Source: Gammaproteobacteria bacterium
GTDB taxonomy: Bacteria > Pseudomonadota > Gammaproteobacteria > Granulosicoccales > Granulosicoccaceae
Assembly (NCBI GenBank): GCA_020444765.1
Contig: JAGRHW010000051.1
Span: 1 to 13,529, forward strand
Reading direction: 5' to 3'
DNA length: 13,529 nucleotides
A program made the position numbers and the translations under genes. The notes under the pieces were generated by a model. It was not told where the DNA came from, did no database searches, and saw only the letters and a program-made list of their open reading frames with translations. Positions 1 through 6,443 of the stretch are shown here, piece by piece; position 1 is the stretch's first letter; every line of letters starts with the position of its first letter.

Positions 1-134
1 GACGAGAATAAATTCAGGTTGTATCATTTTTCCGCCTAATACAGTAGTTGTTCATATTTTTTGATTTACTCGTATCTGGTCCATGCGTTTGAGTTCGTCG
101 CTCTTTGCATGGGAAATGTAAAAAATTCATATTT

Positions 135-165
135 AAAAGGCTGCTCTCATGCGGCCTTTTCTTTT
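135..165 (+). terminator. Rho-independent terminator candidate
   Basis: AAAAGGC at 135-141 pairs perfectly with GCCTTTT at 154-160. A further GC/GC pair closes the stem, with a loop around TCTCAT, and TTCTTTT follows. This is the shape of an intrinsic terminator for a transcript entering from the left edge; the gene it serves would lie outside the window. The A-rich left arm means it could also act weakly on the reverse strand. Confidence 0.55.
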
Positions 166-393
166 ATGACCGTCAAATTTCGCAGATATTTCTATTTCGT
201 TTGCAACCCTTCTTCCTACTTCGGATTTGGCTTAAAACCACGGATTTCGTGGTATGTACCCAATCCTCTTATACTGTACGCTAAATCGCATTCCAACTGT
301 TTGAATTAACTAATAAAGGATCCGTTAGATATGCTCCAGGAGCCATTCTAGGAGCGGAAATAATCAACGTCAATCCTGACATCCACTACAAAT

Positions 394-444
394 TGTGGAT
401 TATTGTCTCTCACCTACGATATTTTGTGGATAGACAGTGGATAA
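394..444 (+). repeat. Three DnaA-box-like 9-mers in the same orientation
   Basis: TGTGGATTA (394-402), TGTGGATAG (425-433) and AGTGGATAA (436-444) each differ by one base from TGTGGATAA, the reverse complement of the classical DnaA box TTATCCACA. They lie within 51 bases of AT-rich sequence. The match is seen directly. Any role in replication or regulation is inference, and chance in AT-rich DNA is possible. Confidence 0.25.
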
Positions 445-649
445 AACGCTTGAAACAGTCGAAAACATGCTTATAAGAAATAGAAAACAAGCATAAATAA
501 GTCTTAGCAGCCTTTTTATTCTTCAAAATATAAAAAATTGGCTTAATCCGGTGGGGAGTGGCTTTCTATTTTGTAATACTCTGGATTTTTCAAGCTGCGA
601 AAAAAAGCCGAGTTTTTAACAATTAGGAATAGAGCGAAGGTAAGTAATA

Positions 650-1264
650 GTGGATTTTAGTAATTTTACTAAATTGAGAAAGCAGTCGAGAATTCAGCTC
701 TTTGTTATTATTGGAATTTGGATAGTATCAATTGGATTCTATATCTATTGGTTTTGGTGGGAACACTCACACTCATTATCTACTGACAGTAATAGATGGG
801 GCGCTTTCGGTGACTTTGTCGGAGGCATATTAAATCCGCTGATAGCCCTATACGCCGCATACTGGCTTGTAAAGTCCATTCAACTTCAGCAGTTGGAAAT
901 ATCAGCCGCAATGTCCGGGTTCGAGGAAGCTCGACAGGAACAAAAGGAACAACGGGAAATACTCAAAATTTCAACCGAATCGAACGTGATGATCTCAGAA
1001 ATTGAAGTACTCAACAGCATGCTGTCATCTTGTTACGCGACAAGATCATACTACCTCCAGCAGATTAGAGAGCACAGGATTCATAACTTACCGGCACGTC
1101 GAACACATCTACTGAATTTGGAAGGTCAAAGGGAGAAAACTGACGATGCAATGGAGTTACTTAGAGCAGATATGCTTTATTTGAGTGAAAGGAGGGAAAA
1201 GATTTTACGAGTGCTGTACGCCACTGTCTCACTGTCTCGCAGTAACTTTGAAACCAGGGATTAA
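650..1264 (+). CDS. Two-helix membrane protein with AbiC-like motif and coiled coil
   Basis: The product is 204 residues. The GTG start is chosen because GCGAAGG sits about 9 bases upstream. A first membrane helix spans residues ~17-41 (rich in I, W, Y). It is followed by a short polar loop and then the motif GAFGDFVGGILNP (~51-63), which leads into a second hydrophobic helix to ~75. From ~78 to the end the protein is charged and probably coiled coil (EARQEQKEQREI and later E/R/L-rich stretches), expected to be cytoplasmic. A G-x-FGDF-x-GG-x-LNP signature before a helix is, from memory, typical of putative phage abortive-infection (AbiC-like) membrane proteins and relatives. The large C-terminal part of those proteins is absent or different here. 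Its stop overlaps the stop of the convergent Mor fragment (TTAA, 1261-1264). AT-rich composition and mobile-element debris next door suggest transfer. A defence role is inference only. Confidence 0.75.
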   Translation: MDFSNFTKLRKQSRIQLFVIIGIWIVSIGFYIYWFWWEHSHSLSTDSNRWGAFGDFVGGILNPLIALYAAYWLVKSIQLQQLEISAAMSGFEEARQEQKEQREILKISTESNVMISEIEVLNSMLSSCYATRSYYLQQIREHRIHNLPARRTHLLNLEGQREKTDDAMELLRADMLYLSERREKILRVLYATVSLSRSNFETRD

Positions 1265-1497
1265 AGCTTGAACATATCCGTTTGGGCACCCACCAACGGA
1301 TCATACCCACGAGCAACGATCTTATATACATTTTGCTCAGTGGTGTTGTATTTCAAAGCGATTTCCCGCACCGTTTTTTGACCGAAATATTCAGCGATGA
1401 TTTGCTCGTTACGTAAGCTTCGCAAGTATCCCAAACTACGTGGCAAATCTATGTGCTCGCCATTGTATATGGTAATCCCCCCTGAAAATGTTCGCCG
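1261..1497 (-). pseudogene. Mor transcription activator family, N-terminally truncated
   Basis: Reading open from 1497 leftwards gives a protein tail with FSGGITIY, then SLRNEQIIAEYFG, then a helix-turn-helix region REIALKYNTTEQNVYKIV. This matches the C-terminal half of Mor/C-type phage Mu middle-gene activators, where a (F)GG-x-IYIP segment is followed by R-x-x-x-I and the HTH. The dimerisation N-terminal half is missing: a stop lies just upstream (1498-1500), and the sequence there is the left end of an IS3-family element. The only bacterial start codon within is a TTG at 1446, which would give 61 residues with little more than the HTH. I read this as a phage or integrative-element regulator broken by insertion-sequence activity. 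A short autonomous DNA-binding peptide remains possible. Confidence 0.6.
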
Positions 1498-1648
1498 TCA
1501 TTAGTAGAATCTCAACAACAGGAGACTCTACATGCGTAAATCGAAGTTCACTGATAGCCAGATCATGGATGCCTTGAAGCAGGCGGAGTCTGGTAAGCCC
1601 GTACCGGAGTTGTGTCGCGAATTGGGCATCAGCTTAGCGGCATTTTAA
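1464..1648 (+). mobile_element. Left-end fragment of an IS3-family insertion sequence
   Basis: Between about 1464 and 1531 lies what looks like the left terminal region of an IS3-type element: a TG-initiated C-run (TGGTAATCCCCCCTGAAAA, from 1470) followed by a short untranslated leader with AGGAG. A typical orfA start follows at 1532. Homology to orfA stops at about 1648, where the sequence passes into an unrelated membrane-protein gene. No orfB, DDE domain or right inverted repeat is present in the window, so this is a dead fragment. The precise left boundary is uncertain. Confidence 0.6.
1532..1648 (+). pseudogene. IS3-family transposase OrfA, N-terminal fragment
   Basis: The 38-codon frame begins MRKSKFTDSQIMDAL and continues through SGKPVPELCRELGIS. 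This is the N-terminal helix-turn-helix of IS3-family OrfA (HTH_Tnp_1 type), which recognises the element's ends. A good Shine-Dalgarno (AGGAG) precedes the ATG. The expected continuation F-Y-x-W is lost: the frame reads AAF and then TAA. A full OrfA is around 90-100 residues, so this fragment has no transposase function. Confidence 0.7.
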
Positions 1649-1938
1649 ATGGCGTCATGATTTCCGGCGCGGCCGTGTTGATGAACAAACTCTCCCTGAC
1701 CGGCAAACGAGAGTTCTGGGTTGGCTGGGGCATGATTATTACAGGCTGGGCTAATACGATTTTCTACTGGGCAGGAAACTTCTCGCAAAATAGAGGTTTA
1801 TCTGTGGCAGAAACACCTTTTGGTGCTGGTGACTTCTGGGGAGCGCTAGCATTTTTGGGCGGTGGTGCTGGCATGGTGTTTACCATGCTTGCAGTATGCG
1901 TTATGGCCCTGGCAGCCTTTGAACACGCCAAACGCTAG
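1612..1938 (+). pseudogene. Hydroxylaminobenzene-mutase/StyC-like membrane protein, N-terminally truncated
   Basis: From about residue 8 the frame (LSGILNGVMISGAAVL) looks like the middle of a small four-helix membrane protein. The family resembles hydroxylaminobenzene mutase and styrene-oxide isomerase, in which H-x-x-G-x-x-NG precedes a helix. Three hydrophobic helices follow (~10-27, 35-54, 73-102), with GWANTIFYW in the second. The first helix and the family histidine are missing; Q replaces the histidine exactly at the junction. The only upstream start is a GTG at 1612 lying inside the IS3 orfA in another frame, with GGAG only 2 bases away, so residues 1-7 are IS-derived. I regard it as a headless gene joined to an IS fragment. 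The family assignment is from recall of motifs and is moderate. Confidence 0.5.
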
Positions 1939-2078
1939 GATTTTTGTTCCGAAAGTACGTCTGCTGGTCGTACACCAAGCATGGCACTGATGTTGAAATT
2001 CAATTGGGCGACAATGTTGGGGAAGAGCTTGGGATCCTTTTGCATGCGGTCATAATCAAATCGCAGTGCAGACACCAC
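1935..2078 (-). CDS. Short unidentified reverse-strand ORF, probably a gene tail
   Basis: A 47-residue frame with a GTG start reads through FDYDRMQKDPKLFPNIVAQ and ends LGVRPADVLSEQKS before TAG. Its composition (D, P, R and amphipathic stretches, no odd codons) looks like real protein rather than shadow, and the frame stays open upstream to about 2150 without a good start. Its stop shares CTAG with the stop of the convergent plus-strand fragment. No ribosome-binding site is convincing. I do not recognise the family. The most likely reading is the C-terminus of a gene whose front was lost in the same rearrangements that truncated its neighbours. Confidence 0.3.
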   Translation of the reverse strand: MVSALRFDYDRMQKDPKLFPNIVAQLNFNISAMLGVRPADVLSEQKS

Positions 2079-2229
2079 GGAAGTCGCGGTGACATCTGCG
2101 GTTCGTTCCTTTACTCGGCAATTCGACCTTTGTACAGCATTCCAGCGGCACTGTCAGAGTGCGCCGACAGACGTGGTCCGTCAGTCTGGCATACTGTGAC
2201 TCAACCTCGCCGACGATGATGACTCGACT

Positions 2230-4359
2230 ATGCCCGAGCCCATGACGAACCCGCCTGCTGAAGACACCGCTGTGCTCGAGGCAGGTCGCAACTGCTGGTG
2301 CATCGAGACCAGTGAGCGTACTGCGGTCATAGTCGAGACCGCTGATTACTTTGCCGCGTTTGCCGAAGCTTGCGAAAACGCCCGTGAACAAATTCTGATC
2401 CTCGGCTGGGACTTTGACCGCCATGAAGATCTCTTTCACGACGACAAGCCCCGCAAGCTGCCCACGCGGATCGGTGCTTTCCTGGCGGTGCTTACCAAAC
2501 GCCGCCCGGAGCTCAAGATCTACCTGCTGTCGTGGGATTTCAACATGATCTATGCCGTCGAGCGCGAATTGTTTCCGGCTCTACGATTACGCCTGCAGGC
2601 ACCGAAGCGGTTTCATTTCCGGCTCGACGGGCATCACCCCAGTGGTGCATCACACCACCAGAAAGTGGTCGTCGTAGACGATGTGATTGCCTTTTCCGGT
2701 GGCATCGACCTCAGTCGCTGGCGCTGGGACACGTGCGAGCATAAAGCCGAAGACTCTCGGCGGGTGGACTCTAACGGTAAACCCTATCCACCGTTTCACG
2801 ACATGATGTTTCTGGTCGAGGGGCCGGCCGCCCAGCGTCTCGGTAACCTCGCCCGCGAGCGCTGGTTGCGTGCGCATGGCTGGCAGATTCCCCAGCCGGG
2901 CGGCCGCAAGAACTCACCGTGGCCGGCCAGCGTCAGCGGGGGTATCCGCAATAAGCCGATGGCGATTGCGCGCACCGTGGCGAGCTACGAGGGGCAGCCG
3001 GCTATCCACGAGGTCAAGCAGCTCTACCTCGATGCAGTGCAGAGCGCAAGGGACTTCATTTATATCGAGAATCAGTACTTTACGTCGCAGGCCCTCGGCA
3101 CCGCGATTTGTAAAAGGCTCGCAGAGGAAAACGGACCGGATGTGGTCATTGTACTGCCGGAGAAAACCGGCGGCTGGCTGGAACAGATGACCATGGATGT
3201 GCTGCGCGGGCGCGTGGTGAAGCAAATGCAGGAGGCCGACCGCCATCATCGCTTACGGGTCTTCTTCCCTTTCCAGCCCGGACTTGGCGAAAACTGCATC
3301 AGCGTGCATGCCAAGCTGCTGATCGTCGACGACCGCTTCCTGCGCATAGGTTCTTCCAACACCAGTAATCGGTCGATGGGACTGGATACCGAGTGTGATC
3401 TGGCGATGGAGGCTGGGGATGAGGAGACGCAGAACTTTATACGCGACCTGCGTCTGCACCTACTCTGCGAGCACCTGGACGTCAGCACTGAGACACTCAC
3501 ACGCGCCGAATCCGAGCATGAGCGGCTCGGTCTGACTATTGACTCACTGCTCACCGACCAGCGCAGTCTGCGCACCCTTAATTGCTCTGTACCGGAAGAA
3601 ATCGACGATATGGTCCCCGATGACAAGTTGGTCGATCCGACTGAACCCTACAGCAGTGATTTTCTGCGCCGTGAATATGTGCCGGAAGAAGGCAAGAGTC
3701 ACGGCCGCCAACGAGGGAAGATGCTGATCGCTGTCGTGCTTGCCTTGCTGGCGCTAGCGGCAGCCTGGCGCTTCACCCCGCTGGGTGACTATCTCTCACC
3801 CGAACTCATGAGTGCCTTTGTGGAGGGCCTTGACTCGGAGTGGGCGAGAGCGGCAGTGACCATTGGCGGGGTTGCTGTTCTGAGCCTGTTCATGGTGCCG
3901 CTGACGGCGCTGGCCGTAGTCGCTGGCATTGTATTCGGTACCTGGCAGTCTTTTCTGTACGTGGTGCTCGGCTCAATGCTGAGCGCGATCGCCGGTTTCT
4001 TGATTGGCGAGTTTATCGGCAAGGACACGATCGAAAAATTCAGTAGTCAATCCAAATTACGCGATATCAGCAAGCGCGTTGCCCAGCGTGGCGTGATCGC
4101 CGTGGCTATCCTGCGTCTGGTGCCTGTCGCGCCCTTTACCGTGTTCAACCTGATTGCCGGAGCATCACATCTCGGCTTTCGTCAATACACCATTGGCACC
4201 CTGCTGGGCCTGACACCTGGCATCGGTATGGTAACCTTGTTCTCCGGCTCGCTCTGGCAGGTCGTGACCAATCCGGACCCGACCAATGTGGTGATCACCG
4301 CGGTCGCCGCCCTTGCCGTTATCGCGTTCGGGTTCGCGACCAAAAAATGGCTGCAGTGA
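2230..4359 (+). CDS. Phospholipase D family protein fused to a VTT (TVP38/TMEM64) membrane domain
   Basis: The product is 709 residues in two parts. Residues ~20-430 are a phospholipase D/cardiolipin-synthase-type domain with two complete HKD motifs: H143-Q-K145-VVVV-D150 followed by GGIDLSRWRWD, and H360-A-K362-LLIV-D367 followed by IGSSNTSNRS. These form the catalytic pair that makes a phosphatidyl-histidine intermediate. After a charged linker (~430-495) come several membrane helices (~497-709) with AGIVFG, GSMLSAIAGFLIG and RLVPVAPFTVFNLIAG, the signature of TVP38/TMEM64 (VTT/DedA-like) proteins. VTT relatives are lipid scramblases or flippases. The catalytic part should face the cytoplasm or membrane surface, and substrates are probably phospholipids. 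No strong Shine-Dalgarno is visible before ATG 2230; ATG 2242 is an alternative. The EEP gene follows after 24 bases, so they are probably one operon. Confidence 0.92.
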   Translation: MPEPMTNPPAEDTAVLEAGRNCWCIETSERTAVIVETADYFAAFAEACENAREQILILGWDFDRHEDLFHDDKPRKLPTRIGAFLAVLTKRRPELKIYLLSWDFNMIYAVERELFPALRLRLQAPKRFHFRLDGHHPSGASHHQKVVVVDDVIAFSGGIDLSRWRWDTCEHKAEDSRRVDSNGKPYPPFHDMMFLVEGPAAQRLGNLARERWLRAHGWQIPQPGGRKNSPWPASVSGGIRNKPMAIARTVASYEGQPAIHEVKQLYLDAVQSARDFIYIENQYFTSQALGTAICKRLAEENGPDVVIVLPEKTGGWLEQMTMDVLRGRVVKQMQEADRHHRLRVFFPFQPGLGENCISVHAKLLIVDDRFLRIGSSNTSNRSMGLDTECDLAMEAGDEETQNFIRDLRLHLLCEHLDVSTETLTRAESEHERLGLTIDSLLTDQRSLRTLNCSVPEEIDDMVPDDKLVDPTEPYSSDFLRREYVPEEGKSHGRQRGKMLIAVVLALLALAAAWRFTPLGDYLSPELMSAFVEGLDSEWARAAVTIGGVAVLSLFMVPLTALAVVAGIVFGTWQSFLYVVLGSMLSAIAGFLIGEFIGKDTIEKFSSQSKLRDISKRVAQRGVIAVAILRLVPVAPFTVFNLIAGASHLGFRQYTIGTLLGLTPGIGMVTLFSGSLWQVVTNPDPTNVVITAVAALAVIAFGFATKKWLQ

Positions 4360-4383
4360 GCCGGGGCAAATACTGACGAGCAG

Positions 4384-5067
4384 ATGCGGATAGCCACTTA
4401 CAACATTCACGATTGCATTGGTCGTGACGGAAAACACAACCCCGAACGCATTATCGGGGTCTTTGCGGAGCTTGAGGCCGATCTGATCGCCGTTCAGGAA
4501 GTGATCCTCGATCACGACGGCGAGTTGGTCACGCGACTGGAGCAGGAAACCGGGATGTTTGCGGTCGACGGCACCTTGTTTGACCGCGGCATCGGACGCT
4601 ACGGCAACCTCATTCTCGTCAAGCAAGCGCTAAGTCGCTCAACCATCCATGATTTATCGGTACCGGGTCGTGAGCGACGGGGTTGTGTGGAAATCACCCT
4701 CGACGGCGGCCCCATTCCGGAGTTGACCGTCTTTGCCACACACCTGGGCCTGCGACGCGGGGAACGACGGCGTCAGGTCGCCGAGTTGACCACCATGACG
4801 CAGGGCGTTGACGCCCCCATGGTGATGCTTGGTGACTTCAATTGCTGGCACACCTGGCCGGTTCTCAAACCCCTAACACAACTGGGCTTTCATCAGTGTT
4901 CGGTGCGCAGTTTTCCCGCCTGGCCAAGGCCGGTCGTTGCACTCGACCGCATCCTCGTCAGCACCGTGATCGGTATTGAATGCTGCTGGACCCATCGTAC
5001 CGCCCTGTCACGGGCGGCGTCAGACCATCTGCCAGTGATCGCAGAAATACATGCTGCTCAGAAGTGA
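4384..5067 (+). CDS. Endonuclease/exonuclease/phosphatase (EEP) family protein
   Basis: The product is 227 residues with all hallmark residues of the EEP fold (the DNase I, Mg-dependent phosphodiesterase superfamily): N7 in TYNIH, E39 in VQEV, H120 in ATHLGLRRGERRRQ, D151 and N153 in GDFNCW, D188 in ALDRI, and S213-D214-H215 in SDHLPV. No signal peptide or membrane helix is seen. The superfamily cleaves phosphodiesters in nucleic acids or in phospholipid/inositol headgroups. Sequence alone does not fix the substrate, but the phospholipase-D partner upstream recalls E. coli ybhP beside clsB (ybhO), so a lipid-related role is plausible. The gene follows its neighbour by 24 bases and ends tail-to-tail with a reverse-strand enzyme remnant, overlapping it by 10 bases. 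Confidence 0.88.
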   Translation: MRIATYNIHDCIGRDGKHNPERIIGVFAELEADLIAVQEVILDHDGELVTRLEQETGMFAVDGTLFDRGIGRYGNLILVKQALSRSTIHDLSVPGRERRGCVEITLDGGPIPELTVFATHLGLRRGERRRQVAELTTMTQGVDAPMVMLGDFNCWHTWPVLKPLTQLGFHQCSVRSFPAWPRPVVALDRILVSTVIGIECCWTHRTALSRAASDHLPVIAEIHAAQK

Positions 5068-5384
5068 ATCAGCCACCGGTCGCTGAGCCAGTAAAAGCTG
5101 TGCGCCGGCACCCACAAACCGTCATCGCTGATCTCCTGTGTGTGACTATGACAGATATCCTCAAAATGAGTTTGTCCGGGCTTGTAGTAATAGTCGAAGG
5201 AACACAATGACACGGTTTGCGGCTTGGAGTCGAAATTACCCACCACCAGCACGGCTTGCCCGCCAGATATCGGACAGGTACGGCCATTCGCGAAAATATG
5301 CGGATTGCCGGTATCGATGAGTTCGCGGTTGTTGAAATCAGAAAGCGTTGGCGTGAACGTAATACAACAACGAAATACCAGCAA
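5058..5384 (-). pseudogene. C-terminal remnant of a GH13 (amylosucrase/alpha-amylase-like) enzyme
   Basis: The frame reads LSDFNNRELIDTGNPHIF, then QAVLVVGNFDSKPQTVSL, then a tail with FEDI, DGLWVPAHSFYWLSD. This pattern (IDTGN-x-H-x-F, LLV-x-NF-x-PQTV, and a closing L-x-P-x-x-x-x-WL) is the C-terminal beta-domain of GH13 enzymes such as amylosucrase. The catalytic barrel is missing. Upstream in the same frame the sequence loses family character (LVFRCCITFTPT) and meets a TAA at 5403-5405, so the gene is truncated and probably frameshifted. The nominal TTG start at 5384 has no ribosome-binding site. The assignment rests on remembered family patterns and is moderate. Confidence 0.45.
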
Positions 5385-5802
5385 AACCGCCGGGCCGCAC
5401 GATTACGACGATTCCGGGACTCTTGATTTCATCTGCCTATACCGGCTTCGGGGGTTTCCCAGACCTTCACGGTTTTTCAGCCGGTCAAATCCCTCGGCAT
5501 CACCGGCGACTCCAGTCACCATGCATCAAATGCCAGAGGCTGACTTTGCTCCAAGCGGAAGCTCGACATGGCCGCTCCGGGACAACTTTGTTCAGGATGT
5601 GGTGTTATAAGACGGTTTTCTGTGCATAACAGGCTGCTGGTCGATGAGTATTTACCTGGATACAGGCTGTTCCTGGAAAGAGCTGAAACTGCGTCTTTAG
5701 CCTCTACGGTATATTGAAGTTGTTCTTTGGCAAGTGATGGAAACCGAAGGATTATAAGTGAATCACTATGCCCCCATTTTTGTTTATTAACACCACCATT
5801 GA
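5385..5802. other. Gap with no recognised gene
   Basis: I see no credible gene here. The reverse-strand frame over 5516-5881 runs into the DUF1772 gene in another frame and has no family character. A 49-codon plus-strand frame (5568-5717) lacks a proper ribosome-binding site. Parts may be degraded upstream sequence of the GH13 remnant. A small inverted repeat AGTGA-A-TCACT lies at 5757-5767, downstream of the DUF1772 gene. Confidence 0.5.
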
Positions 5803-6282
5803 TTAAATCAGTAAGCCCACTAGTATCACCATAGCAGCTACTGCTGTGCAAATCGTACGAATCGTATTCAGCCAGGTCCATTTAACCAGATAGAGCTGCC
5901 AGATATCACTGGCACGTGGGTCATTGGCATTCATCTCAGCCAGCTGATTGTTCAGTGGCACATTTCCCATGCCTGTCACCAGGAATGTGCCGACGACATA
6001 TAACAAGCCGCCGATCAGGAAATAGGGTGAGGCAGGCACCCCCCATGCCCAGATAGAGATAATAACAAGCATCAGTGAGATTGCCGTCGTTCCTATGAAT
6101 ACAGTCAGGAATGTGGGGTTGATCACGACGATGTTGATCGATTGCATGGCCGCTATACCCTCAGATGAGGGCAGGCGTGCCAGTGCTTTCATGATAAAGC
6201 TGGAGAAGGCAAAGAAGATACCTGCTACTAATAAAGAACCGATCAGTGCAAGGATAGCTGTTATCTCGCTCAGGTTATTCAT
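5803..6282 (-). CDS. DUF1772 (anthrone oxygenase-like) membrane protein
   Basis: The product is 159 residues with four hydrophobic helices (~5-27, 50-75, 85-108, 138-158). Family-like sequence includes NPTFLTVF after the first loop, GNVPLNNQL after the third helix, and a W-x-x-x-Y-x-x-x-W-T-W-x-N-T-x-R segment before the last helix. This is the usual build of DUF1772 / anthrone-oxygenase-like proteins, which occur beside SnoaL-like and NmrA-like genes. The reaction here is unknown. Its ATG overlaps the ancestral stop of the NmrA gene upstream as ATGA, showing translational coupling in the original operon; AGGAGG lies just upstream. It is the last gene of the cassette. Confidence 0.85.
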   Translation of the reverse strand: MNNLSEITAILALIGSLLVAGIFFAFSSFIMKALARLPSSEGIAAMQSINIVVINPTFLTVFIGTTAISLMLVIISIWAWGVPASPYFLIGGLLYVVGTFLVTGMGNVPLNNQLAEMNANDPRASDIWQLYLVKWTWLNTIRTICTAVAAMVILVGLLI

Positions 6283-6443
6283 GCTGCATCCTCCTGTTCA
6301 TCTGTATTCCAGACACCTCGTGCGGCAATGCGTTTTGCATACTCACGGAAGTCCACGGGTTTTCGGCCCAGTGCCCGCTCGACACCATCACAGATGTTTG
6401 CATTACGGCCGTCCAGTACGGTTTCGAACAGATAGTTCAGCAA
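6279..6443 (-). pseudogene. Severed C-terminal tail of the NmrA-like protein
   Basis: Directly after the TAG at 6444-6446, in the same frame, the reverse strand stays open for 54 codons: LLNYLFETVLDGRNANICD, then GVERALGRKPVDFREYAKR, ending EDAA and TGA. This is the expected C-terminus of this NmrA-like reductase family, where GR-x-P-x-D-F-x-x-Y-A is recurrent. The final TGA overlaps the next gene's ATG. The tail therefore belongs to the gene starting at 7151, and the amber codon is a single-base event (for example from TGG or CAG). A sequencing error cannot be excluded. Confidence 0.8.

Larger units (their letters stand above)
1..649. other. AT-rich leader without a recognised gene
   Basis: This stretch is visibly AT-rich compared with the sequence after 2.2 kb, and I recognise no gene in it. 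The only long reading frame (61-309, plus) has no family character and runs straight through a terminator-like hairpin, so I do not call it. What can be seen is a hairpin followed by T residues at 135-165, an inverted repeat ATCCAC-N8-GTGGAT at 381-400, three DnaA-box-like 9-mers at 394-444, and an ATGCTT/AAGCAT inverted repeat near 470-495. The last part is the upstream region of the gene starting at 650. The base composition suggests acquired DNA, in keeping with the mobile-element debris that follows. Confidence 0.6.

Noticed and set aside
61..309. 82-codon plus-strand frame in the AT-rich leader
   Set aside because: It runs through a terminator-like hairpin, has no ribosome-binding site, and its composition (many F, Y, S, C) looks like random AT-rich translation.
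1612..1635. Taking the GTG at 1612 as a real start for the mutase-like protein
   Set aside because: These codons lie inside IS3 orfA in another frame and GGAG is only 2 bases away, so the N-terminus is an accident of the junction.
2056..2439. 127-codon reverse-strand frame over the start of the PLD gene
   Set aside because: It overlaps the well-supported PLD N-terminus antisense and shows no family features; the credible reverse-strand tail (1935-2078) is in another frame.
4165..4626. 153-codon reverse-strand frame across the PLD/EEP boundary
   Set aside because: It is antisense to two genes with complete catalytic motifs and is a shadow of GC-rich codon use.
5568..5717. 49-codon plus-strand frame with CSGCG near its start
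   Set aside because: Its only ribosome-binding-like sequence (GGAAG) is weak, it lies in a decayed stretch, and no family is recognised; too little support to call.
5516..5881. 121-codon reverse-strand frame downstream of the DUF1772 gene
   Set aside because: It overlaps the DUF1772 coding end in another frame, has no ribosome-binding site and no recognisable motif.
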